38,219 bases of DNA from Streptomyces spiramenti (GTDB taxonomy: Bacteria; Actinomycetota; Actinomycetes; Streptomycetales; Streptomycetaceae). This document shows, piece after piece, positions 1 to 8,349 of this stretch; the stretch's first letter is position 1, and every line of letters starts with the position of its first letter. Location: NCBI RefSeq assembly GCF_012034385.1, contig NZ_JAAVJB010000024.1, positions 1-38,219 on the forward strand, in the 5' to 3' direction. Below the pieces are notes generated by a model. It saw only the letters and a list, made by a program, of their open reading frames with translations, searched no databases and had not been told where the DNA came from. Both the position numbers and the translations under genes were made by a program.

Positions 1-2
1 CG

Positions 3-77
3 CCCGCCCCGCCGGGCCGCAACCGGGCCGCCGTCGCGGCCCGCACCGGCCCGCCCACGACCCACCGGAGCCGCTAG
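3..77 (+). CDS. possible C-terminal end of an upstream gene (partial)
   Basis: A frame open from the left edge ends in TAG at 75-77, directly abutting the ATG of eccB at 78. The 24 visible residues are rich in Pro, Arg and Ala and carry no recognisable motif. In ESX loci the neighbour of eccB is usually another secretion gene such as a mycosin or eccD, and the stop/start abutment suggests an operon. With so few residues this could be a chance open frame in GC-rich DNA. Confidence 0.3.
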   Translation, partial: PAPPGRNRAAVAARTGPPTTHRSR

Positions 78-1559
78 ATGGCCACCACCCGAGAACAGGC
101 CGAGGCCTACGGCTACGACAACCGGCGTCGCGTCACCGGTCTGCTGCGCGGCGCCGACGAGGCGCAGCACGACCCCCGACGCCGGCTCAACCGCGCGCTC
201 GGGGGCGGGTTCGCCTTCGGCGTGCTCATCATGGCGGGGTTCGGGATCGCCGGCTTCCTCGGCGGCGGCAAGGGGCCGGCGCTGCCGTCCGCCGGAGCGG
301 TGGTCGTCGGTGACGACGGGGACCGGTACGTCGTCGCGGACAAGGTGGTGCACCCGGCGTTGAACCTGGCGTCAGCCCTCCTGGTCGGCGGCGGGGAGGT
401 CACCGAGGTCCGGCAGTCGGTGCTCGACACCGCCGCGCGGGGACTCCCCGTGGGGATCCCTGGCGCGCCCGACGCGCTGCCCGGCAGGGACGCGCTGGTG
501 GACGACGTGTGGACCCTGTGCGCCGTGCCCAGCGAGAGCGGCGGCGCGCCGGCCGACACCGCCCTCTACGTCTCGGTCCCCGGGGTGGCGCCGCCGGCCG
601 GGGACGGCGCGGGCGCCACCGTCCTGGTGCGGGCCGAGGACGACACGCTGTGGCTGCTGACCGAGGGGCGGCGCCACGCCCTGTCCGAGAACGTCCGCGA
701 CATCCTGGAGCTGCGCCGGACGCAGCCGGTGGAGCTGCCCACGGAGGTCATCGCGACGCTGCCGGAGGGCCCGGCGCTGACCGTGCCCGAGTCCGGAGCC
801 GGCACGGGTGACCCGCCGGCGGTGACGCTGCCGGTCGAGGCGCTGGTCGGGGACCTGGCCCACACCGAGTCCGGCGGTGCGCCGCAGTTCTACGTGGTAC
901 GTCCCGACGGGCTGGTCTCGGTCTCCGAACTGGTCCACACGCTGCTGCTGCCGGGCGCGGGCGCGGACCACACGCTGACGGCGGCCGACGCGGCGCGCGC
1001 ACCGCGCGGCGCGGACGCGGCGCCGGGCGATCGGTCCTGGCCGGACGCCCTGCCCCGGGCGGACGAGCCCTCCCGCAACCAGCCGGTCTGCGTGTCGACC
1101 CCGCCGGGCGGGGAGCCCGGCGACGCGCCCTGGCAGGCGACGGTCCACCTCCCGCGGGTCATGCCGGAGCCGGCGGGGATGCGCCCGGTGACGACGGGCT
1201 CGGGCGACCGGCTGGGGCTGCTGGACCGCGTCTACGTTCCCGCCGGGGCGGGCGCCGTGGTGCGGGCGACCACGTCGGCGGCGGCCGGCGGGACCTACAC
1301 GCTGGTCACCGACAGCGGCACCGCGTACCCGTTCGCCTCCCCGGACGCCGTGCAGCGGCTGCGCTACGACCCGGAGGCGGCGCCGTCGGTGCCCAAGAGC
1401 TTCGCCGGGCTGCTGCCGACCGGGCCGGTGCTGGACCCGGACGCGGCGGCGCGCGAGCACCGCGGCGGCGGGGACACGGGCGACAGCGGCGCGGGGACGG
1501 ACCCGTCCGACGGCGAGGAGGCGGCCGACACCGCCGGAACGGGAGACGGGGATGAGTGA
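78..1559 (+). CDS. eccB: type VII secretion protein EccB
   Basis: EccB is a membrane-anchored core component of the ESX/type VII secretion machine, with a short cytosolic N-terminus, one membrane helix and a large extracytoplasmic domain. The 493-residue protein fits: the N-terminus carries the family-typical Tyr-Gly-Tyr-Asp...Arg-Arg-Arg stretch at 11-18 and a hydrophobic helix at about 41-62. About 400 extracytoplasmic residues follow, including isolated Cys residues near 147 and 336 that could form a disulfide. The C-terminal 40 residues are Gly/Asp/Glu-rich and disordered-looking. The ATG at 78 has GGAG about 7 bases upstream. The gene overlaps eccE by 8 bases, so the two are probably translationally coupled. 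Other ESX components (EccC, EccD, mycosin, EsxA/B) are not visible and would lie to the left of the window. Confidence 0.93.
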   Translation: MATTREQAEAYGYDNRRRVTGLLRGADEAQHDPRRRLNRALGGGFAFGVLIMAGFGIAGFLGGGKGPALPSAGAVVVGDDGDRYVVADKVVHPALNLASALLVGGGEVTEVRQSVLDTAARGLPVGIPGAPDALPGRDALVDDVWTLCAVPSESGGAPADTALYVSVPGVAPPAGDGAGATVLVRAEDDTLWLLTEGRRHALSENVRDILELRRTQPVELPTEVIATLPEGPALTVPESGAGTGDPPAVTLPVEALVGDLAHTESGGAPQFYVVRPDGLVSVSELVHTLLLPGAGADHTLTAADAARAPRGADAAPGDRSWPDALPRADEPSRNQPVCVSTPPGGEPGDAPWQATVHLPRVMPEPAGMRPVTTGSGDRLGLLDRVYVPAGAGAVVRATTSAAAGGTYTLVTDSGTAYPFASPDAVQRLRYDPEAAPSVPKSFAGLLPTGPVLDPDAAAREHRGGGDTGDSGAGTDPSDGEEAADTAGTGDGDE

Positions 1560-2739
1560 GCGTCGCGACGCGGGGACGCAGGCCGGCTCGGTCGCGGGCG
1601 GTGGCCCCCGGGAACGGCCCGGGGTCGGACGCTGGGTGGCGGCGCAGAGCGCCGTCGGCGTTGTCGCCGCCGGGGTCGCGTCGGCGAATCCGGTCGGGTG
1701 GACGCTGGCCGGCGCCGGGGCACTGGCGCTGGTGCCGCTGCTGACGCGCCGCGACCGCCGCGCGCTGCACGAGCCCCTGACGCGACGGCTGCGGCGCGGG
1801 CCGGTGGTCGCCGGCGTGAGCGCGGTCGGCGGCACCGAGGGGGCGGAGCGGGAGGGGCTCGGCCTGGTGCACCGGCTGCTGCCGGCGCTGGACGTGGTGG
1901 CCGTGCCCGACCGCAACGGCACGGAGCTGGGAATGGTCGCCGACGGCCGGGGGTCGGCCGCGCTGCTGGAACTGCCGGGCGGCGCGCTGCCCTCGCTGCC
2001 GGTGGGGCTGCTCGCCGCATGGCTGCGGGAGGACCCGGCGCGTCCCACCGGTGCGCAACTCCTGGTGGAACAGTTCGGGTTGCCGCCCTGGGACCTGCTC
2101 TACCGGTACCGGCCCACCGTGGCATACCGGCAGTTGCCCGCCCAGGGCGTGCCGGCGGCGGTGCGTTCCTGGCTGGTGGTGCGCCACGAGCCGCTGGAGG
2201 CACCGGACTCCGTCGCCCGTCGTGGCGGCGGGGTGCGCGGCGCAGGTTCGGCGCTGGCCGCCGCCACCGCTCGGCTCCGCGCCCGGCTGGCGTCCGCCGG
2301 TGTGCCCTCGGAGGTCCTCGGGCCGGAGCAGGTGCGGGCGGCTCTCCGTCAGTCGGGGGACGCGACCGGTGGGGGAGGACCGCTGCCCGGCCGCTGGGCG
2401 GGGGAGGCGGCCACGCACTGCGCGGTCACGGCGGAGGTCGGCGCGCAGGCCGACTGGGCCCGGTTGCTGGACGGGCTCGGCCGCGCCTCGGCCGACCGGA
2501 TCCTCACCGGTGCCACGGTCGAACTGCGCGACGGCGTGCCGATGGTCAGGACGGTGGTCCGGCTGGTGGGCGCGGTGGGGGAGCAGGTGGTCGCCGAACG
2601 GGACCGGCTCGCCGCCGCCGCGCTGGTGGGCCCGCCCGCCGCCGACCAGGCCGCCGGGGTGCTGGCCACCCTGCCGTTGGCGGCGCCGTCCCGGTCGTCC
2701 GCCGCGGCTGCCGGCTGGGCGCTGACGGGGCGCCGGTGA
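1552..2739 (+). CDS. eccE: type VII secretion protein EccE
   Basis: EccE is a peripheral membrane component of the ESX secretion complex. The 395-residue product starts with a basic, Gly-rich cytosolic segment, followed by two closely spaced hydrophobic helices at about residues 28-46 and 48-66. It continues as a soluble domain with the EccE-like PWDLLYRYRP region near residue 180. The ATG at 1552 lies inside the end of eccB, an 8-base overlap that supports one operon. EccE is the least conserved ESX core protein; the call rests on the two-helix N-terminus, the length and the position after eccB. I see no frameshift or truncation. Confidence 0.85.
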   Translation: MSERRDAGTQAGSVAGGGPRERPGVGRWVAAQSAVGVVAAGVASANPVGWTLAGAGALALVPLLTRRDRRALHEPLTRRLRRGPVVAGVSAVGGTEGAEREGLGLVHRLLPALDVVAVPDRNGTELGMVADGRGSAALLELPGGALPSLPVGLLAAWLREDPARPTGAQLLVEQFGLPPWDLLYRYRPTVAYRQLPAQGVPAAVRSWLVVRHEPLEAPDSVARRGGGVRGAGSALAAATARLRARLASAGVPSEVLGPEQVRAALRQSGDATGGGGPLPGRWAGEAATHCAVTAEVGAQADWARLLDGLGRASADRILTGATVELRDGVPMVRTVVRLVGAVGEQVVAERDRLAAAALVGPPAADQAAGVLATLPLAAPSRSSAAAAGWALTGRR

Positions 2740-2851
2740 GCTACCCGCCCGTCCCGCCGCCCGGCCGCCGGGCGCACGCCGCGCGCGGGCGGACCGGGCG
2801 TCCCGTCAGCGTGAGCAACCTCCTCGCCCCCCTTCCCGGAACGGAGCACCC

Positions 2852-3562
2852 ATGATCGGCAGGACCGCGGACAGCGGCACGCACGGCGGCACGTACGGCG
2901 GGCCGCCGGACCTCGCCGGCCTGCCTGTGGTGGGCTGGCGGGAGGCGTCGCCGACACGGGGATGCTGGCTGACACCGGCCCGTGCGGGTCTGCACCTGGG
3001 GACCGACCGGGAGGGCAACGCCGTCTCCCTGTCGGCCCCCGGGCCGACCGGCACCCGCATCGGAGTGCTGGGCGAGTCGCTGTTCGGGCGGCTCTTCGCG
3101 CTGCGGCTGCTGGGCCTGGGCGCGCGGGTGACGGCGGTGACCCGGGTGCCGGACAAGTGGGCCCTGCTGAGGGAGGCCGCCGGGGACCGGCTGACGATGG
3201 CCGGGACCGCCGCGGGCTGGCCCGCGTACGAGCCCGAGCCGCCGACCGTCGGCGACGGTCCGCAGGTCCTCGTGACCGATCAGCGTCGTGCGCCGTCCGC
3301 CGCCGCTGCGGACGGACACTGGCGCACGGTCCTGCACGTCACGCGTTCCGCGCCCGCTCGCTCGGCCTTCTGGTCCGCCGCGGACGTGGTCCTGGCGCTC
3401 GGTGCCCCCTTCGCGGAGGCGGCCGGCCGGGTGCTCGGCGAGGACGCGCGACGGTTCGCCGAGGGGCTCGGCGGCGGCGAGATCGCGCTGTTCTGGCCGG
3501 ATGGCGCGCACGTCCTGCGGCCGGACATCGCGCCCGCAGAGACGGAGCTGTTGACACCCTGA
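2852..3562 (+). CDS. hypothetical protein downstream of the ESX genes
   Basis: A 236-residue soluble protein without signal peptide or membrane helix. I do not recognise a named family. Residues about 69-100 (GTRIGVLGESLFGRLFALRL followed by GARVTAVTRV) look like the glycine turn, helix and second strand of a Rossmann-like fold. No catalytic motif follows. The ATG at 2852 has a GGAG-type ribosome site about 7 bases upstream. It follows eccE by 112 bases on the same strand, so it may be co-transcribed with the ESX genes. A role in type VII secretion, for example as a cytosolic accessory factor, is inferred from position only. Confidence 0.72.
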   Translation: MIGRTADSGTHGGTYGGPPDLAGLPVVGWREASPTRGCWLTPARAGLHLGTDREGNAVSLSAPGPTGTRIGVLGESLFGRLFALRLLGLGARVTAVTRVPDKWALLREAAGDRLTMAGTAAGWPAYEPEPPTVGDGPQVLVTDQRRAPSAAAADGHWRTVLHVTRSAPARSAFWSAADVVLALGAPFAEAAGRVLGEDARRFAEGLGGGEIALFWPDGAHVLRPDIAPAETELLTP

Positions 3563-3704
3563 CTCCAGGGTCCCGCGTGAGATGCGACCGACCGGGCGCT
3601 GGGGGCCTGTGCCCGTTCGGGGCCGTTCGGTGACCGCTGTCGGGCCGTTCGGCCCCGGTGCCGCGGAGGCCCGGCGCACGCACTCGATTCGCGACACAAT
3701 TTGG

Positions 3705-3727
3705 CGCAGACTGGTTTGAGGTCTGCG
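3705..3727. promoter_or_regulatory. inverted repeat upstream of the SARP-type gene
   Basis: A perfect 7-bp inverted repeat, CGCAGAC and GTCTGCG, separated by 9 bases, lies 67 bases before the TTG start of the regulator. It sits in a locally less GC-rich patch. It could be an operator or autoregulatory site, or a weak terminator for the preceding gene; there is no T-run. No convincing -35/-10 pair was found around it. Confidence 0.35.
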
Positions 3728-3793
3728 AAAGGCCGTGCGAAGATCACCGATCCGGGCAACTGACGCCGTTGTCCCGTCGGTTGGGGAGTTCAC

Positions 3794-5854
3794 TTGGACA
3801 TCCGGCTGCTCGGCCCGCTGGAGGTGTCGGCGGACGACGGATCGCCGCTCGTGGTGAGGGGCCCGCTCCAGCGGTCGGTCCTCGCCGCTCTCGCGCTGCG
3901 TGCTGACCGGACCGTCCCCGAGGACGAGTTGATCCGCCAGGTGTGGGGCGCGGCGCCGCCCGCCGAGCCGGGTCACGCGCTGCGGCGCCACATCCGCGCA
4001 CTCCGCGAACTCCTTCCTCCCGGCCGCCTCCCGGAGGTTCCCGACGGTCATCTGCTGCGAATATCGCGCGAGGAGACCGACCTCGGCCGCTTCCGCGCCG
4101 CCCTGGTTCGCGCGCGTGAGGTCGCCGCCGCCTCGCCCGAGGAGGCGGTGCGGCGGCTCGACGAGGCGCTGGAGCTCTGGCGCGGCACCCCGCTCGGCCG
4201 GCTGGGCTCCACCGCGCTGCGCGACCACGAGCTGCCGCGCCTGGCCGACCTGCGGCTCACCGCGCTGGAGGAGCGCGCCGAACTGCGGCTCTCCCTCGGC
4301 CGCCACGAGGAGCTGCTGCCGGAGCTGATCACCCTGGTGCGCGACCACCCGCTGCGGGTGCGGCTGGCGGGCCAGTTGGTGCAGGCGCTGCACCGCGGCG
4401 GCCGTGTCTCCGACGCCGCCGCCGAACTGAGCCTCGCCCACCAGCGGCTGGGCGACGCAGCTGCCGAACTCCGACTGGTGGAGGCGGGGTTGCGGGCGGA
4501 GGACGCGATGCTCCCGACCGGCCTCGCGGAACGGCTCGACCGCCTCGCCACCTCCCCGGAGATGAGCGGCCGGCTGGCCGCCTCCGTCTTTCCGCTGCTC
4601 GGGATCGCCGACGTACGCCAGTACAGTTCGGGCGCCGTCTCCGCGCTGGCGGGTTGCACGCCCCGGGAGGCGTCGCAGGCACTGGAGCGGCTGACCGCCG
4701 CCGGTCTCGCCCGTGGCCCGGTCGCCGGGCTGTACGCGCTGGGCACCGAGGAGCGCGCGGTGGCCTCCCGGCAGGCGGCGGCGCTCCCCGAGGCGCGTCG
4801 GCGGGCTCACCTGGCGGGCCTCGCGCGCTGGTATCTCGGCTCCCTGTACCGGGTCAACTCCCCGCTCTCGCTCCAGGAGCGGCACCGGCGCCGCTACCAG
4901 GACGGCGCGGACCGGTTCCCGCACGGCCGGCTCTTCACCTCCGCAGAGGAGTCGCTGGGCTGGGCGGACCACGCCCGGCAGGAAGTGCTGGCACTGGCAC
5001 ACCAGTTGTCGGCGCCCGAGTACGACGACGGCGGGGACCCGCTCGCGGGGAGGCCGTTGAGCGACTTCGCGCTGGAAGTCCTGCACGCCATGGAGAGCTA
5101 CTTCCGCATCCGGCTCACCTGGCGGGTGCAGCGCCGCATGGCGGAGATCGCCCTCCGGGTGGCGCAGCGGCGGACGGACGTCCACGCGGAGGCGGTCGCG
5201 CTGGCCCAGTTGGGGCGGGTGCACAGCCAGCGCCGGGAGCCGGCCCGCGGCGTGGAGGTGCTGGAGCGCGCGGTGGAGCTCTTCCGGTCGGTGGGGGACG
5301 AGGAGGAGGCCCTCTACGCGCTGAGCGCGGTGGTGCCGTGCCTGGGGACGGCCGGGCGTCTGGACGAGGCGGTGAAGCTGTCGGAGGCCGCGCTGGAACA
5401 GGCCAGGGGGGCGGGGTTGGACGAGCTGTCCATAACGATCCGCCACAACCTGGGCCGCTGCCACCTGCTGCTCGGCAACCTCGCGCGGGCGCACCGGATG
5501 CTGACCGAGGGCTACGCGATGGCGGCCCGGGTGCCGTACTTCCGCGCGTACGGCGCGGGCGCCCTCGCCGAGTACCACCTGGCGACCGAGGACTGGGAGC
5601 AGGCGGTCCACTGGTCGGAACGGGCCCTCGGCCACGCCGCGGAACAGCCCTTCGACCCGTTCATGGTCGCCAAGCAGCGGACCCGCCGCGCCACCGCGCT
5701 GCGCGGACTCGGCCGCGAGCAGGAGGCGCGCGTGGAGGACATGCAGGCGCAGGCGTTGCTGGAGGACCTCAACCGCCGCGAGGAGAGCCTGCTGCGGGTG
5801 ACGCCGGTGGGCGAGGAGCCGTTCGACCCGGACGCCGCGTCGGTCCAGGTCTGA
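3794..5854 (+). CDS. SARP/AfsR-like regulator with BTAD and TPR domains, no NB-ARC domain
   Basis: A 686-residue transcriptional activator of the SARP/AfsR superfamily. Residues 1-93 form an OmpR-type winged-helix DNA-binding domain starting with the typical DIRLLGPLEV. Residues about 94-237 are the bacterial transcriptional activation domain (BTAD). Large SARPs such as AfsR then carry a P-loop NB-ARC ATPase, but no Walker A sequence is present here. Instead residues about 245-340 (ASVFPLLGIADV...ALERLTAAGL) resemble the winged-helix region that normally follows the NB-ARC domain, and residues about 400-670 are helical TPR-like repeats. The TTG start at 3794 is chosen because the domain begins there and GGGGAG precedes it. 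SARPs typically activate antibiotic clusters; no target is evident next door. Confidence 0.88.
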   Translation: MDIRLLGPLEVSADDGSPLVVRGPLQRSVLAALALRADRTVPEDELIRQVWGAAPPAEPGHALRRHIRALRELLPPGRLPEVPDGHLLRISREETDLGRFRAALVRAREVAAASPEEAVRRLDEALELWRGTPLGRLGSTALRDHELPRLADLRLTALEERAELRLSLGRHEELLPELITLVRDHPLRVRLAGQLVQALHRGGRVSDAAAELSLAHQRLGDAAAELRLVEAGLRAEDAMLPTGLAERLDRLATSPEMSGRLAASVFPLLGIADVRQYSSGAVSALAGCTPREASQALERLTAAGLARGPVAGLYALGTEERAVASRQAAALPEARRRAHLAGLARWYLGSLYRVNSPLSLQERHRRRYQDGADRFPHGRLFTSAEESLGWADHARQEVLALAHQLSAPEYDDGGDPLAGRPLSDFALEVLHAMESYFRIRLTWRVQRRMAEIALRVAQRRTDVHAEAVALAQLGRVHSQRREPARGVEVLERAVELFRSVGDEEEALYALSAVVPCLGTAGRLDEAVKLSEAALEQARGAGLDELSITIRHNLGRCHLLLGNLARAHRMLTEGYAMAARVPYFRAYGAGALAEYHLATEDWEQAVHWSERALGHAAEQPFDPFMVAKQRTRRATALRGLGREQEARVEDMQAQALLEDLNRREESLLRVTPVGEEPFDPDAASVQV

Positions 5855-5994
5855 CCCGTCCGGCGACACGCCGCCGGGAGGACGCGCCGCACGGCCGGGC
5901 GCCCCGGTGCGCGGACGCCGCTCCCGGTGCGTCGGCGCTGCCCGGGACCTCGGCGCCGCCCGCGCTGTCCGGGAGCCCGGGCGACAATGGCGGT

Positions 5995-6963
5995 ATGGAG
6001 GCGCTGCCCGACCCCCGGCACCCCGGTCCGCCCGTGGGCGACCGGTACCGGTCGCCGGCGTCCGCCTTGGCCGCCGGGGCGCTGCCCCTCGACGGCGGTC
6101 TCGCCGCGGAGCTCGCGGTGCGGGGGGCCGACCTCTCCGGGCCGCTGTGGACGGCCCGGCTGCTGCTGGAGGACCCGGCCGTGGTGACCGCCTGCCATGC
6201 CGCGTTCCTCGCGGCGGGCGCCCGGGTCCTGACCACGGCCGGCTACCAGCTCTCCCCGGCGGGCCTCACCCGCCGTGGCCTGTCCGCCGAGGAGGCCGCC
6301 GGGGTGGCGGCCGAGGCCACCGCGGTGGCCCGGGCGGTGGCGCGGCGGGCCACCGAACAGGTCTGGGTGGCGGCCTCCGTCGGGCCACTGGGCGCGGTGC
6401 GGGCCGACGGCGGCGAGTACCGGGGCGGGTACGGACTGAGCGAGGCGGAGCTGGTCCGCTTCCACCTGCCGCGCGTCGAGGCCGCTGCCGCGGGCGGTCC
6501 GGACGTGCTCGCCCTGGAGACCGTGCCCGACGCCCGGGAGGCGCGGGCGATGCTGACCGCGGCGGAGGCGGTCGGTGTGCCGGTGTGGCTGTCCTACACC
6601 GTCGCCGGCGGCCGGACGAGGGCGGGGCAGCCGCTGGCGGAGGCGTTCGCCGTGGCCGCCGGGCGGCCCGGGGTGGTGGCGGTGGGTGTCAACTGCTGCG
6701 ACCCGGCGGAGGTGACCCCGGCGCTGCGCATCGCGGCAGCCGTCACCGGCCTGCCGGGGGTGGCCTACCCCAACAGCGGGGAACGCTGGGACGCCGATCG
6801 CGGCTGGCACGGCCCGGTCACGCGGACCGCCGCGTCGGTGGCGGACTGGTACGCGTCCGGAGCCCGGCTCATCGGTGGCTGCTGTCGGGTGGGCGCCCGC
6901 GAGCTGGCCCCGGTCGCCGCCGCGGTCCGCCGCCTCCCGCCGCCCGGCCGTCGAGGCCGATGA
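5995..6963 (+). CDS. mmuM: homocysteine S-methyltransferase
   Basis: Zinc-dependent methyl transfer to homocysteine, usually from S-methylmethionine, giving methionine. The 322-residue protein has the family's opening LDGGLAAELAVRG near residue 30, LTTAGYQ near 80, and the three zinc-binding cysteines in GVNCCDP (about 234-235) and GGCC (296-297). Length is close to bacterial MmuM (about 310). The ATG at 5995 is the first start giving this N-terminus; the frame is open further upstream but that extension is a shadow of the regulator gene. It lies 140 bases after the regulator on the same strand and is convergent with ornithine carbamoyltransferase. No specific regulatory site was seen. Confidence 0.88.
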   Translation: MEALPDPRHPGPPVGDRYRSPASALAAGALPLDGGLAAELAVRGADLSGPLWTARLLLEDPAVVTACHAAFLAAGARVLTTAGYQLSPAGLTRRGLSAEEAAGVAAEATAVARAVARRATEQVWVAASVGPLGAVRADGGEYRGGYGLSEAELVRFHLPRVEAAAAGGPDVLALETVPDAREARAMLTAAEAVGVPVWLSYTVAGGRTRAGQPLAEAFAVAAGRPGVVAVGVNCCDPAEVTPALRIAAAVTGLPGVAYPNSGERWDADRGWHGPVTRTAASVADWYASGARLIGGCCRVGARELAPVAAAVRRLPPPGRRGR

Positions 6964-7058
6964 GTCCGGCGGACAGCCGGTCGAGCGGCGGCCGGGTCTC
7001 GGGCGCCGCCCCGGGCGCCGGAAGGACGGGCGGCCCTGTCGGTGCGGTGCGCCGGCGG

Positions 7059-8057
7059 TCAGGCGAGGGTGGCGACCAGCACGGCCTTGATGGTGTGCAG
7101 CCGGTTCTCCGCCTCGTCGAAGACCACGGAGTGCTCGGACTCGAACACCTCGTCGGTGACCTCCAGCGACTCCAGGCCGTAGCGCTCGTGGATCTCCCGG
7201 CCCAGCGCCGTGCCGAGGTCGTGGAAGGCCGGCAGGCAGTGGAGGAACTTCACGTCCGGGTTCCCCGTCGCGCGCAGCACGTCCATGGTGACCGCGTAGG
7301 GCGCGAGGTCCACGATGCGCTCCTCCCACACCTGCGCGGGCTCGCCCATCGACACCCACACGTCGGTGGCGACGAAGTCGGTGCCGGCGACTCCCTCGGT
7401 GACGTCCTCGGTGAGGGTGATCCGGGCACCGCTGGCGGCAGCCAGCCGCCGGGCCTCGGCGACGACCTCGGCCGCCGGCCAGTACCGCTCGGGCGCCACG
7501 ATCCGGACGTCCATGCCGAGCAGCGCCCCGGTCACCAGGTAGGAGTTGCCCATGTTGAACCGGGCGTCGCCCAGGTACGCGAAGGAGATCTCCTCCAGCG
7601 GGCCGGGGTGGTGCTCGGTCATGGTGAGCACGTCGGCGAGCATCTGCGTCGGGTGCCAGTCGTCGGTCAGCCCGTTGTAGACGGGGACCCCGGCGTGGTC
7701 GGCGAGTTCCTCCACCGTCCGCTGGGCGCTGCCCCGGTACTGCACGGCGTGGAACATCCGGCCCAGCACCCGGGCCGTGTCCTTCGCCGACTCCTTGTGC
7801 CCGATCTGCGAGCCGGCCGGGTCCAGGTAGGTGGTGGAGGCGCCCTGCTCCGACGCGGCCACCTCGAAGGCGCACCGGGTGCGGGTCGAGGTCTTCTCGA
7901 AGATCAGCGCGATGGAGCGGCCGGTCAGACGCCTGACCTCGGTGCCCGCGCGGCGGGCTGCCTTCAGCTCGGCCGCCAGCTCGATCAGCTGGCGGAACTC
8001 CGCGGCGGAGAGGTCCAGTTCCTTGAGGAAGTGGCGCCCGGTGAGGTCTGTCGCCAT
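7059..8057 (-). CDS. argF: ornithine carbamoyltransferase, probably catabolic
   Basis: Catalyses carbamoyl transfer between ornithine/carbamoyl phosphate and citrulline. In the arginine deiminase pathway it works in the phosphorolytic direction (ArcB) and yields carbamoyl phosphate for ATP synthesis. The 332-residue protein carries the carbamoyl-phosphate loop STRTR at 57-61, HPTQ at 135-138 and the catalytic HCLP at 273-276. The ATG at 8057 has AGGAG about 6 bases upstream; an earlier start would add 45 residues without family similarity. It lies downstream of arcA on the same strand, and that pairing is the reason for a catabolic reading. The 292-base gap with its own TATAAT box suggests separate promoter control. 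No carbamate kinase gene is in the window. Confidence 0.94.
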   Translation of the reverse strand: MATDLTGRHFLKELDLSAAEFRQLIELAAELKAARRAGTEVRRLTGRSIALIFEKTSTRTRCAFEVAASEQGASTTYLDPAGSQIGHKESAKDTARVLGRMFHAVQYRGSAQRTVEELADHAGVPVYNGLTDDWHPTQMLADVLTMTEHHPGPLEEISFAYLGDARFNMGNSYLVTGALLGMDVRIVAPERYWPAAEVVAEARRLAAASGARITLTEDVTEGVAGTDFVATDVWVSMGEPAQVWEERIVDLAPYAVTMDVLRATGNPDVKFLHCLPAFHDLGTALGREIHERYGLESLEVTDEVFESEHSVVFDEAENRLHTIKAVLVATLA

Positions 8058-8103
8058 GGTGGCTCCTGGGTCGTTGCGTCGGCGCGGCGAATGCCGGAAG
8101 TTG

Positions 8104-8127
8104 GAATTATATGCATTGGCAAGTATC
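8104..8127 (-). promoter_or_regulatory. AT-rich promoter patch before ornithine carbamoyltransferase
   Basis: On the minus strand the patch reads ATACTTGCCAATGCATATAA and contains a perfect TATAAT (plus-strand 8106-8111), 49 bases upstream of the ATG, in otherwise very GC-rich DNA. No good -35 lies at the right distance, which would fit an activator-dependent promoter. The TGCAT core also resembles half-sites of the ARG boxes bound by ArgR in streptomycetes, but I cannot score this. Confidence 0.4.
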
Positions 8128-8349
8128 GCTATGCGGCTCGGGGTCGTGTCTGTCCCGCGCCTCGGCCCCGGGGCGTGGCGACCTCGGACCATGTTGGGGA
8201 CGCGCGTCGGATCGGCTCGCGGCGTCGGATGCGGTCAGCTGCACGGCGGAGGGGCCCCTCATGCCGTGCCGTATTCGGGTCTTCCCGACAACGCGGCAGG
8301 TGGCCGTGGCCGGCGTCGCGGGCCCGGCGGGGGGGTCTCCGACACGCTC

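Noticed and set aside
2741..5869. 1042-codon open frame on the minus strand
   Set aside because: Shadow of the SARP-type gene and its upstream region; Arg/Pro/Gly-rich translation with no motif, as expected opposite a high-GC gene.
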